DNA from: Streptomyces tubercidicus
Lineage (GTDB): Bacteria > Actinomycetota > Actinomycetes > Streptomycetales > Streptomycetaceae
NCBI RefSeq assembly: GCF_027497495.1
Contig: NZ_CP114205.1
Location: 5,022,001-5,086,000 of the forward strand
DNA length: 64,000 nt
Reading direction: 5' to 3'
Shown here: positions 46,336 to 54,753 of the stretch, one piece after another
Position numbering within the stretch: position 1 is the first letter of the stretch
Layout of the letters: every line of letters begins with the position of its first letter
The notes under the pieces: generated by a model
Database searches by the model: none
What the model saw: the letters and a program-made list of their open reading frames with translations, nothing else
What the model was told of the DNA's origin: nothing
Made by a program: the position numbers and the translations under genes

Positions 46336-47250
46336 TCACTTCACCGCCCCGGCCATCACCCCGGAGACGAACTGGCGCTGGAAGGCGAAGAAGACGATCA
46401 ACGGGACCACCATCGACAGAAAGGCGCCGGGCGCCAGCACATCGATGTTGTTGCCGAACTGGCGCACCTCCTGCTGCAGCGCGACGGTGACCGGCGGATG
46501 GCCGCTGTCCGCGAAGATCAACGCGATCAGCATGTCGTTCCACACCCACAGGAACTGGAAGATCGCCAGCGAGGCGATCGCCGGACCACCCAGCGGCAGC
46601 ACCACCCGGGTGAACAGCCGCAGCTCACCCGCCCCGTCCAGCCGGGCCGCCTCCAGCAGCTCACGCGGGATCTCGGCGAAGAAATTCCGCAGCAGAAAGA
46701 CCGCGAACGGCAGCCCGAAGGCCGTATGGAAAAGAATCACCCCGGCCGTCGTCTCGAAGAGCCCCACCGCGCCGAACAGCTTCGCCACCGGGATCAGCGC
46801 CACCTGCACGGGCACCACCAGCAGCCCGACGACCCCCAGGAACCAGCCGTCGCGGCCGGGAAACTCCATCCAGGCGAACGCATGGCCCGCCAGCGCACCG
46901 ATGACGACCACCAGCACCGTCGCCGGCACCGTGATCGCCGCCGTCGTCAGCAGCGAACCCATCACCTTGCCGTTCGACAGCAGTTGACTGTAGTTGTCCC
47001 AGGTGATCTGGGCCGGCTCACTGAAGACCCGCCACCACCCCGACTCGGCGATCCGCTGCGGGCTGCGCAGCGACGACAGCAGCAGCCCCACCGACGGCAT
47101 CAGCCAGAACAGCGCGACCAGGACCAGAAAGACCCGCATCGCCCCGCCACCGGTCCGCGCCACGATCCGCGCGGCGAGCGGCCGCCGCCCCCGTACGGCA
47201 CCGGCGGCGCCACGGCGCCCGGCCGGAACGGCACCCTCCACCGTCGTCAT
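46336..47250 (-). CDS. Carbohydrate ABC importer permease, MalG-like
   Basis: 304 residues. The ATG overlaps the MalF-like stop as ATGA (47247-47250), which sets the start. Six membrane helices run from about 38 to 298. The EAA loop that docks the ATPase is EIPRELLEAARLDGAGELRLF (about 207-227). The subunit works with the MalF-like protein and the lipoprotein encoded upstream to import a carbohydrate. No ATPase gene is nearby; in Streptomyces a shared ATPase such as MsiK commonly energises such importers. Confidence 0.93.
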   Translation of the reverse strand: MTTVEGAVPAGRRGAAGAVRGRRPLAARIVARTGGGAMRVFLVLVALFWLMPSVGLLLSSLRSPQRIAESGWWRVFSEPAQITWDNYSQLLSNGKVMGSLLTTAAITVPATVLVVVIGALAGHAFAWMEFPGRDGWFLGVVGLLVVPVQVALIPVAKLFGAVGLFETTAGVILFHTAFGLPFAVFLLRNFFAEIPRELLEAARLDGAGELRLFTRVVLPLGGPAIASLAIFQFLWVWNDMLIALIFADSGHPPVTVALQQEVRQFGNNIDVLAPGAFLSMVVPLIVFFAFQRQFVSGVMAGAVK

Positions 47251-48734
47251 CGGCGACGCTCCCTCCGCAGACGCCGGAGATTGACGTACATCACCGGCAG
47301 TACGAGCAGCAGCAGAAACACGGCGATCGCGCTGCCCAGCCCCTCGTCGACATCCGTGCCGAACGACGACTGGAAGAGCTGGAGCGCCAGGACATTCGCG
47401 GACCGGATGCTGGAGCCCGGCGCGATGATGTAGACCAGATCGAAGATCTTCAGCACATTGATCATCAGCGTGACCAGCACCACGACCAGCACCGGCGCCA
47501 GCAGCGGCACCGTGATCCGGCGGAAGACCTGCCACTCGCCCGCGCCGTCCACCCGCGCGGCCTCCAGCAGCTCCCGCGGCACGCCCGCCAGCCCCGCCGC
47601 GATCAGCACCATCGCGAAACCGGCCCACATCCACACGTACGAGCCGATGATGGCCGGGGTCACCAGCGCCGGGCCGAGCCAGTCGACACCGCGATAAGCC
47701 TCCGCGAAGTTGGCCGCGGGCAGCCGCAGCCGGGCACCGTCGGCCCGGTCGGCGGGCAGCGCGAAGCCGCCGTCGGCCGCCGTAGTGGCCGAGGCGACGA
47801 CCTTGCCGCCCCGGACCGCCTCGATCCGCAGCCCCGCCAGCGCCTTCTCCTTGCCGTCGATCACATTCGGACGGCCGCCGCCGCCCCGGGTGAAGTCCAG
47901 CCACACCGTGCCGGTGACCCTGCCTGGCTGCGGCCGGGCGGCGGTCGCCGCACGCGCCCCGCGCAGATCGCCCGGCTGGACGGCGACCAGCGGCAGCCGC
48001 ACCGCCGACCCCGCCCGGACGGCCGACCCGGTGGTGAAGGCGCCGCCCCCGGACGGCTTCAGATCGGCACCCGGCCGCGGCTTGGCGCCGGGGAACGGTG
48101 CCGGGTCGGCGAAGGTGTCATGGACACCGACCCACACCGCGTTCGCCACCCCGCGCTCCGGAGCCTGGTCGTAGACCAGCCGGAAGATGATCCCCGCCGC
48201 CAGCATCGAGATCGCCATCGGCATGAACACGATCAGCTTGAACGCCGTACCCCAGCGGATCCGCTCGGTCAGCACCGCGAACACCAGCCCCAACACCGTC
48301 GACACCGTCGGCGCCACCACCACCCAGACGACGTTGTTCCGCAGCGCCGTCCGGATCCCGTCATCCGAGAACATCGCCCCGTAGTTGTCCAGCCCCACAA
48401 AGCCGTCCCCGGAAGCGTCGAACAGACTGCGGACGACGGAGAAGACGATGGGGTAGACCACCAGGGCACCGAGCAGCAGCAGCGCCGGGAGGAGGAACGC
48501 GGCGGCCAGTGCGAGGCGAGGGGGGCCTGGGGGGCCCGGGTGGCCCGGGGGGTGCTTTCTGCCGATGCTGCTGGTCTTGCTCTTGCTCTTGCTCTTGCTC
48601 TCGCTCTTGGTCTTGGTCTTGGTCTTGCCGGGGTCCGTGCCGCCACCGGCCGTGTGCTTCCTACAGCGCGCGCCGCCGGCTCCGGTCCTCCTGGGGCGCC
48701 GCTCGCCGGCCCCGCCGATCTGTACGTCGCTCAT
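47247..48734 (-). CDS. Carbohydrate ABC importer permease, MalF-like with inserted beta domain
   Basis: 495 residues from ATG 48734 with GGGGGA 8 bp upstream; in-frame ATGs further upstream lack ribosome sites. The N-terminal 70 residues are cytoplasmic and hold a Lys-Thr/Ser run (about 37-53) coded by hexamer-like repeats. Membrane helices begin at about 73. Between helices, about 205-350 is a large extracytoplasmic insertion. Its second half (GRVTGTVWLDF...ALAGLRIEAVRGGKVVASAT...DGGFALP) follows the pattern of CnaB/SdrD-B or carboxypeptidase-regulatory beta-sandwich domains. The EAA loop VPRELLEAARVDGAGEWQVF (about 385-404) is intact. Confidence 0.9.
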   Translation of the reverse strand: MSDVQIGGAGERRPRRTGAGGARCRKHTAGGGTDPGKTKTKTKSESKSKSKSKTSSIGRKHPPGHPGPPGPPRLALAAAFLLPALLLLGALVVYPIVFSVVRSLFDASGDGFVGLDNYGAMFSDDGIRTALRNNVVWVVVAPTVSTVLGLVFAVLTERIRWGTAFKLIVFMPMAISMLAAGIIFRLVYDQAPERGVANAVWVGVHDTFADPAPFPGAKPRPGADLKPSGGGAFTTGSAVRAGSAVRLPLVAVQPGDLRGARAATAARPQPGRVTGTVWLDFTRGGGGRPNVIDGKEKALAGLRIEAVRGGKVVASATTAADGGFALPADRADGARLRLPAANFAEAYRGVDWLGPALVTPAIIGSYVWMWAGFAMVLIAAGLAGVPRELLEAARVDGAGEWQVFRRITVPLLAPVLVVVLVTLMINVLKIFDLVYIIAPGSSIRSANVLALQLFQSSFGTDVDEGLGSAIAVFLLLLVLPVMYVNLRRLRRERRR

Positions 48735-48853
48735 GTGACGGTCCCCCGGTCTCGGCCGGTCGAGGCGGTCGGCGTCAGCGCTCATAGCCGGCGCCCGAAG
48801 CACCAGCGCCCGAAGCCAGTAGTCGAATCATCGAAAATCATCGAAACCGGCCG

Positions 48854-50233
48854 TCAGTGCTTGAACGACGCCGTGGCGTCCTTCTCCAACCGCGCCTGCG
48901 TGCCCGCGATGTCCTTGGGGTTCTTCAGGAAGTCCTGCAGATCCTTCCACTCGCCCTGGCCCGGTTTGCCGCCGAAGGAAGCCGGCGCCTGATCGGACAT
49001 GTCGAAGCGGAAGTCGTCGCCCGCCGCGACCAGCGCTTTGGCGATCTCACGCAGCACCTCATCCCCGTACGCCGCCTGATCCAGCCCCTTGTTGGGCGAG
49101 ATGAACCCGCCGGCCTGCGCCCAGATCTTGGCGGCATCCGTCGACGCCAGGAACGCCAGCAGCGCCTGCGAGGCCGTGCTGTCCTTGAGGGCCACCGCCA
49201 CATCGCCGCCGGTCACCACCGGGGACCGGTCGCCCACCGCCGGGAACGGGAAGACCTTGGCATCCGTACCCACCTTGGCCTTGGTCTGGGCGATGTTGGC
49301 GGCGGCGAAGTCGGCTGAGGACACCATCGCGGCCTTCGGGGTGTCCCCACCGCTGAAGGTCTGCGTCACCGAGGTCGGGAAATCCGTCTGCAGCGCACCG
49401 GAGTTGCCGCCCGCCAGCAGATCCTTACGGCCGAAGAGCTGACCCAGCGTCGTCAGCGCCTGCTTGACCGTCGGATCGGTCCACTTGATCTTGTGCTGCG
49501 CCAGCTGGTCGTACTTCTCCGGCCCCGCCTGCGAGAGATAGACATTCTCGAACCAGTCGGTCAGCGTCCAGCCGTCCGACCCGCCCACCGAGACCGGCTC
49601 CACCCCCGACTCGGAGAGCGTCTGCGCCGCCTTCAGGAACTCCTGCCAGGTCTTCGGCTCCTTGACACCGGCATTGTCGAACGCCTGGGCGTTGTACCAG
49701 ACCAGTGACTTGTTGCTGGCCTTGAAGTAGACCCCGTACGGGGTGCCCCGGTCGGCGCCGAGATCCCGCCAGCCCTTCGAATAATTCCTGGCCAGCTGGG
49801 CCTTGGCCCCCGCCCCGAGCGGCTTGATCCACCCTTTCCGGGCGAACTCGTGCAGCACACCCACCTGTTGGAGCATCGCCACATCCGGCGCCCCACCCCC
49901 GGCGATCTTGGATCCGACGAAGCCGGCCATGTCATCACCACTGGGCACGAAGTTCACCGTCGCCCCGGTGCGCTTCTCGAACTCCTCCAGCACCTTCCCG
50001 AAGTTATCCCGCTCGGCCCCCGTCCACACGGCCGTGACCTGCAACTTCTCCCCCTTGAGCGAGGGAAGCCGCATGGTGGGCGCAGTACCACCCGCCTTCC
50101 CGCCCCCGCCCCCCTCACCCTCCGCACCACCACTACCGCCACTGCCACAGCCGCCCAGTACCAGCGCGAGCACCGCGCCCGCCGCCACCGCGCTCATGGC
50201 CCGTCCAGCCGTACGGTCCAGTCCTCTGCGCAT
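48854..50233 (-). CDS. Carbohydrate-binding lipoprotein of an ABC importer
   Basis: 459 residues. The signal peptide has lipobox LVLGGC (C29) followed by a Gly/Ser-rich linker. The mature protein is a family 1 solute-binding protein: LQVTAVWTGAERDNFGKVLEEFEKRTG, GGGAPDVAMLQQVGVLHEFARKGW, GTPYGVYFKASNKSLVWYN and FPAVGDRSPVVTGGDVAVALKDS. It gives the importer its specificity for an unknown oligosaccharide. The permease genes follow after 119 bp, in which ATCATCGAAA occurs twice in tandem (48827-48846). Confidence 0.93.
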   Translation of the reverse strand: MRRGLDRTAGRAMSAVAAGAVLALVLGGCGSGGSGGAEGEGGGGGKAGGTAPTMRLPSLKGEKLQVTAVWTGAERDNFGKVLEEFEKRTGATVNFVPSGDDMAGFVGSKIAGGGAPDVAMLQQVGVLHEFARKGWIKPLGAGAKAQLARNYSKGWRDLGADRGTPYGVYFKASNKSLVWYNAQAFDNAGVKEPKTWQEFLKAAQTLSESGVEPVSVGGSDGWTLTDWFENVYLSQAGPEKYDQLAQHKIKWTDPTVKQALTTLGQLFGRKDLLAGGNSGALQTDFPTSVTQTFSGGDTPKAAMVSSADFAAANIAQTKAKVGTDAKVFPFPAVGDRSPVVTGGDVAVALKDSTASQALLAFLASTDAAKIWAQAGGFISPNKGLDQAAYGDEVLREIAKALVAAGDDFRFDMSDQAPASFGGKPGQGEWKDLQDFLKNPKDIAGTQARLEKDATASFKH

Positions 50234-50583
50234 CCCCGTCGCCCCCTATCGCTGAGCCTGCCCTGCCCTGCCGGGTGCAAAGAAAGCCACGCCACGCCGT
50301 GCCGCGACCTTCCAGAGTCCTACGCCCTGCCCCAGGGCTCCGCAATACCGCCTTCCGCGCCAACCGGCCTTTCGTGACAGGGCTGTTATGGGTGGGCTCC
50401 GTGGTTCTCATCACTGGCCCCCACGGCCCCATTGGTGGCTTCCGCACGGCCCCATGGGTGGCTCCCGCCGCTGTGATGGGCGGCGGCCGCGGGACCTACG
50501 GGGTTTACGGGACCTGCGAGACCAGAGCAACCAGCAGGTCCGGCGCGGCCGGCGGGACGCACTGCGGGGGCGGCCCCCGCGCC
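50234..50583. other. 350-bp control region upstream of the importer operon
   Basis: No gene. It contains a 23-bp direct repeat (50423-50445 and 50446-50468, 21 of 23 identical) whose second copy includes the palindrome CCCATGGG, plus a CCTGC run near 50260. As the upstream region of the lipoprotein gene it should carry its promoter and perhaps a sugar-responsive operator; no LacI-type operator was certain. Confidence 0.55.
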
Positions 50584-53500
50584 CTACAGCAGCGGTGGGG
50601 CAGCCGCCGCACCCGAGGACTGCGCGGCCCGCTGCAACGCGCTGGCGAGCAGGGCCAGGTCCGTCGGGCCGTTGCCCAGTTCGCGGAGTGGGCGACGGGC
50701 CGGCGGGTCGCCCATCCGCTGCCACTCCAGCGGGACGACCGTCGGCCGGAGGGTGGACGTTCGGGGTATCCGGCCCGTGACCCGGCCCGCCTGGAAGGGG
50801 GTCGAGGAGCCGTCTGCCGCGCGGTACAGCCGGCCGCGGCCCGTGGGTACCGGCTCGGACGGGTCGTCGGCGGCGCCCAACTGGACGCGTAGACCGGCCT
50901 GTTCGCTGGTCGCGGTCTCCGCCGTACGGTCCGGATGGCCGGTCGCGGCTATCAGGTGCACGCCGAGCGCCGCCCCGTCGCGGGCCACTGACTCCAGGGC
51001 GCGCACCACGGACCCGGCGGCCGGGCGGCCCGTGCTGCCCAGGGCCGGGGACACCAGGGCGTCGAAGTCGTCAACGAGCACGAACAGGCGCGGCATCGGC
51101 GCCGTCGGCTCGGGTATGGCGCCCTCGGCGGGGGTTCCGTTGTGGGGGCGGAGGCGGAGGGTGCCGGTGGTTGACGGGTCTGCCGGGGGGCCGCTTTCCT
51201 CCTCCTTGTTTCGGCAACGATTACGGAGAGTAGTTAGTTCCTGCTCTCCGTGACGGTCTGTGCGCTGGCTGGACTCGGCTGAGCGGCGTGGGGCGACGAT
51301 GCGCGGGGCCGGTAGATGTTTGCTGCGCCACTCGGGGAAGGGGGTGCCGGCGAGTATCTCTGCGCGGCGCTTCAGTTCCGAGGAGAGTGCCTGGGCGAAT
51401 TCCCGCATCCGGACCGGGTCCGAGGCGGCGAGATAGGTCGTGACATGCGGCAGGTCCGTGCACACCCGGAGCCCCTCGCCGCGCTCGCTGCCGCCGCCGT
51501 CCACCAGCACCAGCGAGAGCAGGTCCGGCCGGTCGGCGGCGGCCAGTGAGGCGGCCAGTGAACGCAGCAGTTCGGTCTTGCCGGTGGCTGCCGCGCCCTC
51601 CAGGAGGAGGTGTGAGCCGTCGGCGGCAAGGTCGGCGCACAGGGGGCCGTGTGGTCCGGCGCCGAGCACCGCGGTGGCGCCGGGCTGGTCGCTGTCCAGG
51701 GCGGCGGCCCAACGGGCCATCAGGGACGCCGGGGTGGCGCGGGCCAGCCCCAACTCGTCCAGTAGCCGCGCCGAGTCGGGCAGCGGCACGGCCACCCGCG
51801 CCGCCGCGCCTCCTCCGGCCGTGGCCGCCGCATCGGTTTCCCGCAGTGGCGCCAGCGCCCGTGCGAACCGTTCGGCCCAGGCGCCGGAGACCGCGTCCAC
51901 CGTCCCGACCGTGCCGTTGGGCCCTGAGCCCGGCTGGACGACGCGCAGCGCCGTGGCGACATCGCCGCTGAGCACCGCGACCGCCCCGCACTCCCCGAAA
52001 GCGGGCGACGCCGTACGGGCCGCCTCGTACGTCGCGGCCAGCGGGAAGGCGGGGGAGGCGGCCGGGGTCTCGGCCAGGCACAGCAGATGGATACCGGCCG
52101 CCGCACCGGCCGACGCGAGCCGGGCGGTGGTCTCGCGCAGCGCGGAGGTGCCGGGGTCGCCGTCGACGACCACGAGGGTGTACGGGCCCTGGTGGCGGGC
52201 CGCGGCGGCGGCGATCTCCGTCCGCTCGGCGTCGGCCCAGCCGGGGCCCAGCGGGCTGTCGTCGAGCCGCCGCACCAGTTCGGACGTACGCGCCAGGGCC
52301 TGCTCCGTGTCGTACGCGAGCAGCAGCCGGCAGTCCTGGCCACGGTCCGGACGGACCTGCGGCAGCCAGCCGAGCCAGGACCAGTCCGCCACCCGCTCCT
52401 CGGCGGGGCGCGCCCGGTCCGTGCTGATCAGCACGATGTCGAGGGTGCCGGGGGAGTGCAGGGCGGCGAGCTGGGCGAGGGCGCAGCGGGCCAGCCCGGT
52501 CAGCCGCGCCCGCGGTCCGGCGAGGCCGAGGGAGCCCGCCCGGCGCAGTTCGACGGTGACCGGCAGCGCGGCCCGGCCGCCGCTGCGGGCGGCCGTCCCC
52601 AGGCGGACGGTCAGGGCGTCGGGGTGGTCCGGGCCGCGCTCCCAGAGCCGCGGCCCGGGGCCCAGCGCGGTGAGCAGGACCGCGGCGGCGTCCGGCCACC
52701 GTTCCTCCGCGGCGGGCCCGGCGAGCGCCTCCGCGTCGCGGGCGCCGTCGGAGGCGTCCGCGCGGGCGGCTGCCGTGGGGTCGCCACCGGTCGGTGCGTA
52801 CGCCGTCGGGAGAGCCTCTTCGGGCCGCTCCACGGCGGGCCGACCACCTGCCAGCCGCCGCGCCCAGGCTCCGATGCCGCCGCGCCGCCCGCCCTTACGG
52901 GGCGCCTCGTCGGCCGGTGCCAGTGACTGCTGTCCGCCGTGCGTCCGCTGCTGTGCGGTGTCCGGGAAACCGCCGGCCGGCTCCCGGACGCCGGGACCCC
53001 AGCCCCCGGAGTTCCCGGTGGACGTGGTGCCGCCGTCGGTGGTGCGGTCGTAGACGTGGCCGGTGGCGGCGCCAGGGGAGGGGGCGGCGGGGGTGCGCCG
53101 GGAGCCGTGGCCGGGGGACGGTGTTCCGGACGGCGGTGCGTCGTAGCCGGTCGGGGTGCCGCGCAGGGGGGTGTCCCGTCGGCCCGGCGCGCTCCCCGGT
53201 GCCTGTGCGGGCGGGGAGGCCGATACGGGAGCGCCTGCATCGCCGGCCACCTCGGTGTACGCCCCTCCGGCATACGCCCCGGCCCGGCCATGCGCACCGG
53301 CCTCGCCGTACGACCCGGCCCCGCTGGGCACCCCGGCCCCGCCGTACGCTCCAGCCTCGCCGTACGACCCGGCGTCCCCGTATGCCCCAGCCCCGCCATA
53401 CGACCCTCCGGCGGCGACGGTGGCCCCGTACGGACCTCCCGCTGCCCCGTCCGCCCCGTACTTCTCCGCCCGCTCCGCCGCGGGCGTGCCCGCCGTACCC

Positions 53501-54219
53501 GCAGAGCCCCGGGCGCCCGCAGCACCCGTGGTGCCTGCCGCACCCGCCGCCCCCGCCCTGATCCGCAAATGCCCCTCCCCATCCGGCGCAGTAGCCAGGG
53601 CGGCGTCCGGGGCAGCGGGCGCGGACTGCAGGCGCAGCGCGGATTCCCCGATGCGCAGCAGGGCGCCGGGGCGCAGGGGTGTGGGGCGTTCGTCGAGGTC
53701 GGTGCCGTCGACGGTGGTGCCGTTGGTGGAGCGCAGGTCGGCGACGGAGACCGAGCCGTCCGGTTCGACCGTTACGGCGCAGTGCAGACGGGAGACGTCG
53801 GGGTCGTCCAGGGGGACGTCGGCGTCGGCGGAGCGGCCGATGCGGATCTGGCCGCCGTGCAGCAGGTGTACGCCGCCGGCGTCGGGGCCGGAGATGACGC
53901 GGAGGCGTGCGGAGCCGTGGGGCAGGCCGTGTGCGGGGGCGGGGCCCGGGGTCTGGAGGGTGAGCACCGCGCCGTCGATGAGCGGGGGTTCGCCGAGCGC
54001 CGCGCGCTGGGGGTCGAGGCGTTCGGACCCGGCGTACAGCACGACGGGGCCGCTGCCGCCGCCCGTGCTGCCGACGTCCGCACCCGAGCCGGCCACGGAG
54101 GCGGCGAGGGAGCCGGCCACCGCCGCCAGGGCGGTCCCGGCCGGGGCCGTGACCAGCACATCGCAGGCCCGTGTGGGGTGGCCGCTGCGCGGCCCGAGGA
54201 CGGTCAGCCGGATCTGCAT
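50584..54219 (-). CDS. FHA domain FtsK/SpoIIIE-type ATPase (EssC/EccC-like)
   Basis: 1,211 residues from ATG 54219. A ~100-residue N-terminal domain precedes an FHA domain (about 103-195: IRIGRSADADVPLDDPDVSR, RLHC, LRSTNGTTVDG). A low-complexity linker (about 220-480) includes Gly-Ala-Tyr repeats. Next comes the region typical of EssC/YukB ATPases (GPRARLTGLARCALAQLAALH, then WLGWLPQVRPDRGQDCRLLLAYD), and a P-loop FtsK domain with Walker A GAAATGKTE (about 881) and Walker B LFVLVDDFDAL. Only one ATPase domain is present, versus three in EssC/EccC. No other type VII secretion genes are nearby. Codons near 51190-51245 are unusually AT-rich. Confidence 0.85.
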   Translation of the reverse strand: MQIRLTVLGPRSGHPTRACDVLVTAPAGTALAAVAGSLAASVAGSGADVGSTGGGSGPVVLYAGSERLDPQRAALGEPPLIDGAVLTLQTPGPAPAHGLPHGSARLRVISGPDAGGVHLLHGGQIRIGRSADADVPLDDPDVSRLHCAVTVEPDGSVSVADLRSTNGTTVDGTDLDERPTPLRPGALLRIGESALRLQSAPAAPDAALATAPDGEGHLRIRAGAAGAAGTTGAAGARGSAGTAGTPAAERAEKYGADGAAGGPYGATVAAGGSYGGAGAYGDAGSYGEAGAYGGAGVPSGAGSYGEAGAHGRAGAYAGGAYTEVAGDAGAPVSASPPAQAPGSAPGRRDTPLRGTPTGYDAPPSGTPSPGHGSRRTPAAPSPGAATGHVYDRTTDGGTTSTGNSGGWGPGVREPAGGFPDTAQQRTHGGQQSLAPADEAPRKGGRRGGIGAWARRLAGGRPAVERPEEALPTAYAPTGGDPTAAARADASDGARDAEALAGPAAEERWPDAAAVLLTALGPGPRLWERGPDHPDALTVRLGTAARSGGRAALPVTVELRRAGSLGLAGPRARLTGLARCALAQLAALHSPGTLDIVLISTDRARPAEERVADWSWLGWLPQVRPDRGQDCRLLLAYDTEQALARTSELVRRLDDSPLGPGWADAERTEIAAAAARHQGPYTLVVVDGDPGTSALRETTARLASAGAAAGIHLLCLAETPAASPAFPLAATYEAARTASPAFGECGAVAVLSGDVATALRVVQPGSGPNGTVGTVDAVSGAWAERFARALAPLRETDAAATAGGGAAARVAVPLPDSARLLDELGLARATPASLMARWAAALDSDQPGATAVLGAGPHGPLCADLAADGSHLLLEGAAATGKTELLRSLAASLAAADRPDLLSLVLVDGGGSERGEGLRVCTDLPHVTTYLAASDPVRMREFAQALSSELKRRAEILAGTPFPEWRSKHLPAPRIVAPRRSAESSQRTDRHGEQELTTLRNRCRNKEEESGPPADPSTTGTLRLRPHNGTPAEGAIPEPTAPMPRLFVLVDDFDALVSPALGSTGRPAAGSVVRALESVARDGAALGVHLIAATGHPDRTAETATSEQAGLRVQLGAADDPSEPVPTGRGRLYRAADGSSTPFQAGRVTGRIPRTSTLRPTVVPLEWQRMGDPPARRPLRELGNGPTDLALLASALQRAAQSSGAAAAPPLL

Positions 54220-54753
54220 CGCCGTCAACGGTCCCTTCTGCCGGGATCCGGCAGGGGGCCCGCTCGTTCCCCCCACCACACCCGAGCACGTCGGCACGTA
54301 CAAGTCCCAAGTGCACGTCGCGACAAGGGCCGCCCGCCCCCACCGCTTCGTGCTGGATGCATCCTCGCACCTGCCACTGACAACGCGCCCGCCGACCGCC
54401 GTTCAGTGATCTTGATTGGTCTCCTAAGGGCGAAAAAGTGCCTGCTTGCGCGCCGTGACAGGCCGGATTTCGACTGCCGTGGTCAGCTCGGACGGTCTCC
54501 GGCCGGGCCACGCGCGGGCACCGTCCGCACCGTTCGGGGGCACCGTCCGCACCGTCCGGGGGCGGCGGCCGGCCCTCCCGGACCGGCAGGCAACCATCCG
54601 CCCCGGACCCACGTCTTTCCCACAAGCCCACACAGGCCGCCGGACCGAAAAGATTGTGCGACGGCACTACAGTGGGGCGGACGGGCCGCGCGGAGATGAT
54701 CAGCTGACCCAGCGGGCCGGGCAAGAGATCACCACGACCAGGGAGCGCATGAC
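54220..54753. other. 534-bp divergent control region (FHA-ATPase / pkaA)
   Basis: No gene. It holds a 22-bp tandem duplication (54518-54539 and 54540-54561, 21 of 22 identical; unit GCACCGTCCGCACCGT plus TCGGGG) between the two divergent starts. Promoters for both genes must lie here but no consensus pair was clear. Confidence 0.55.
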
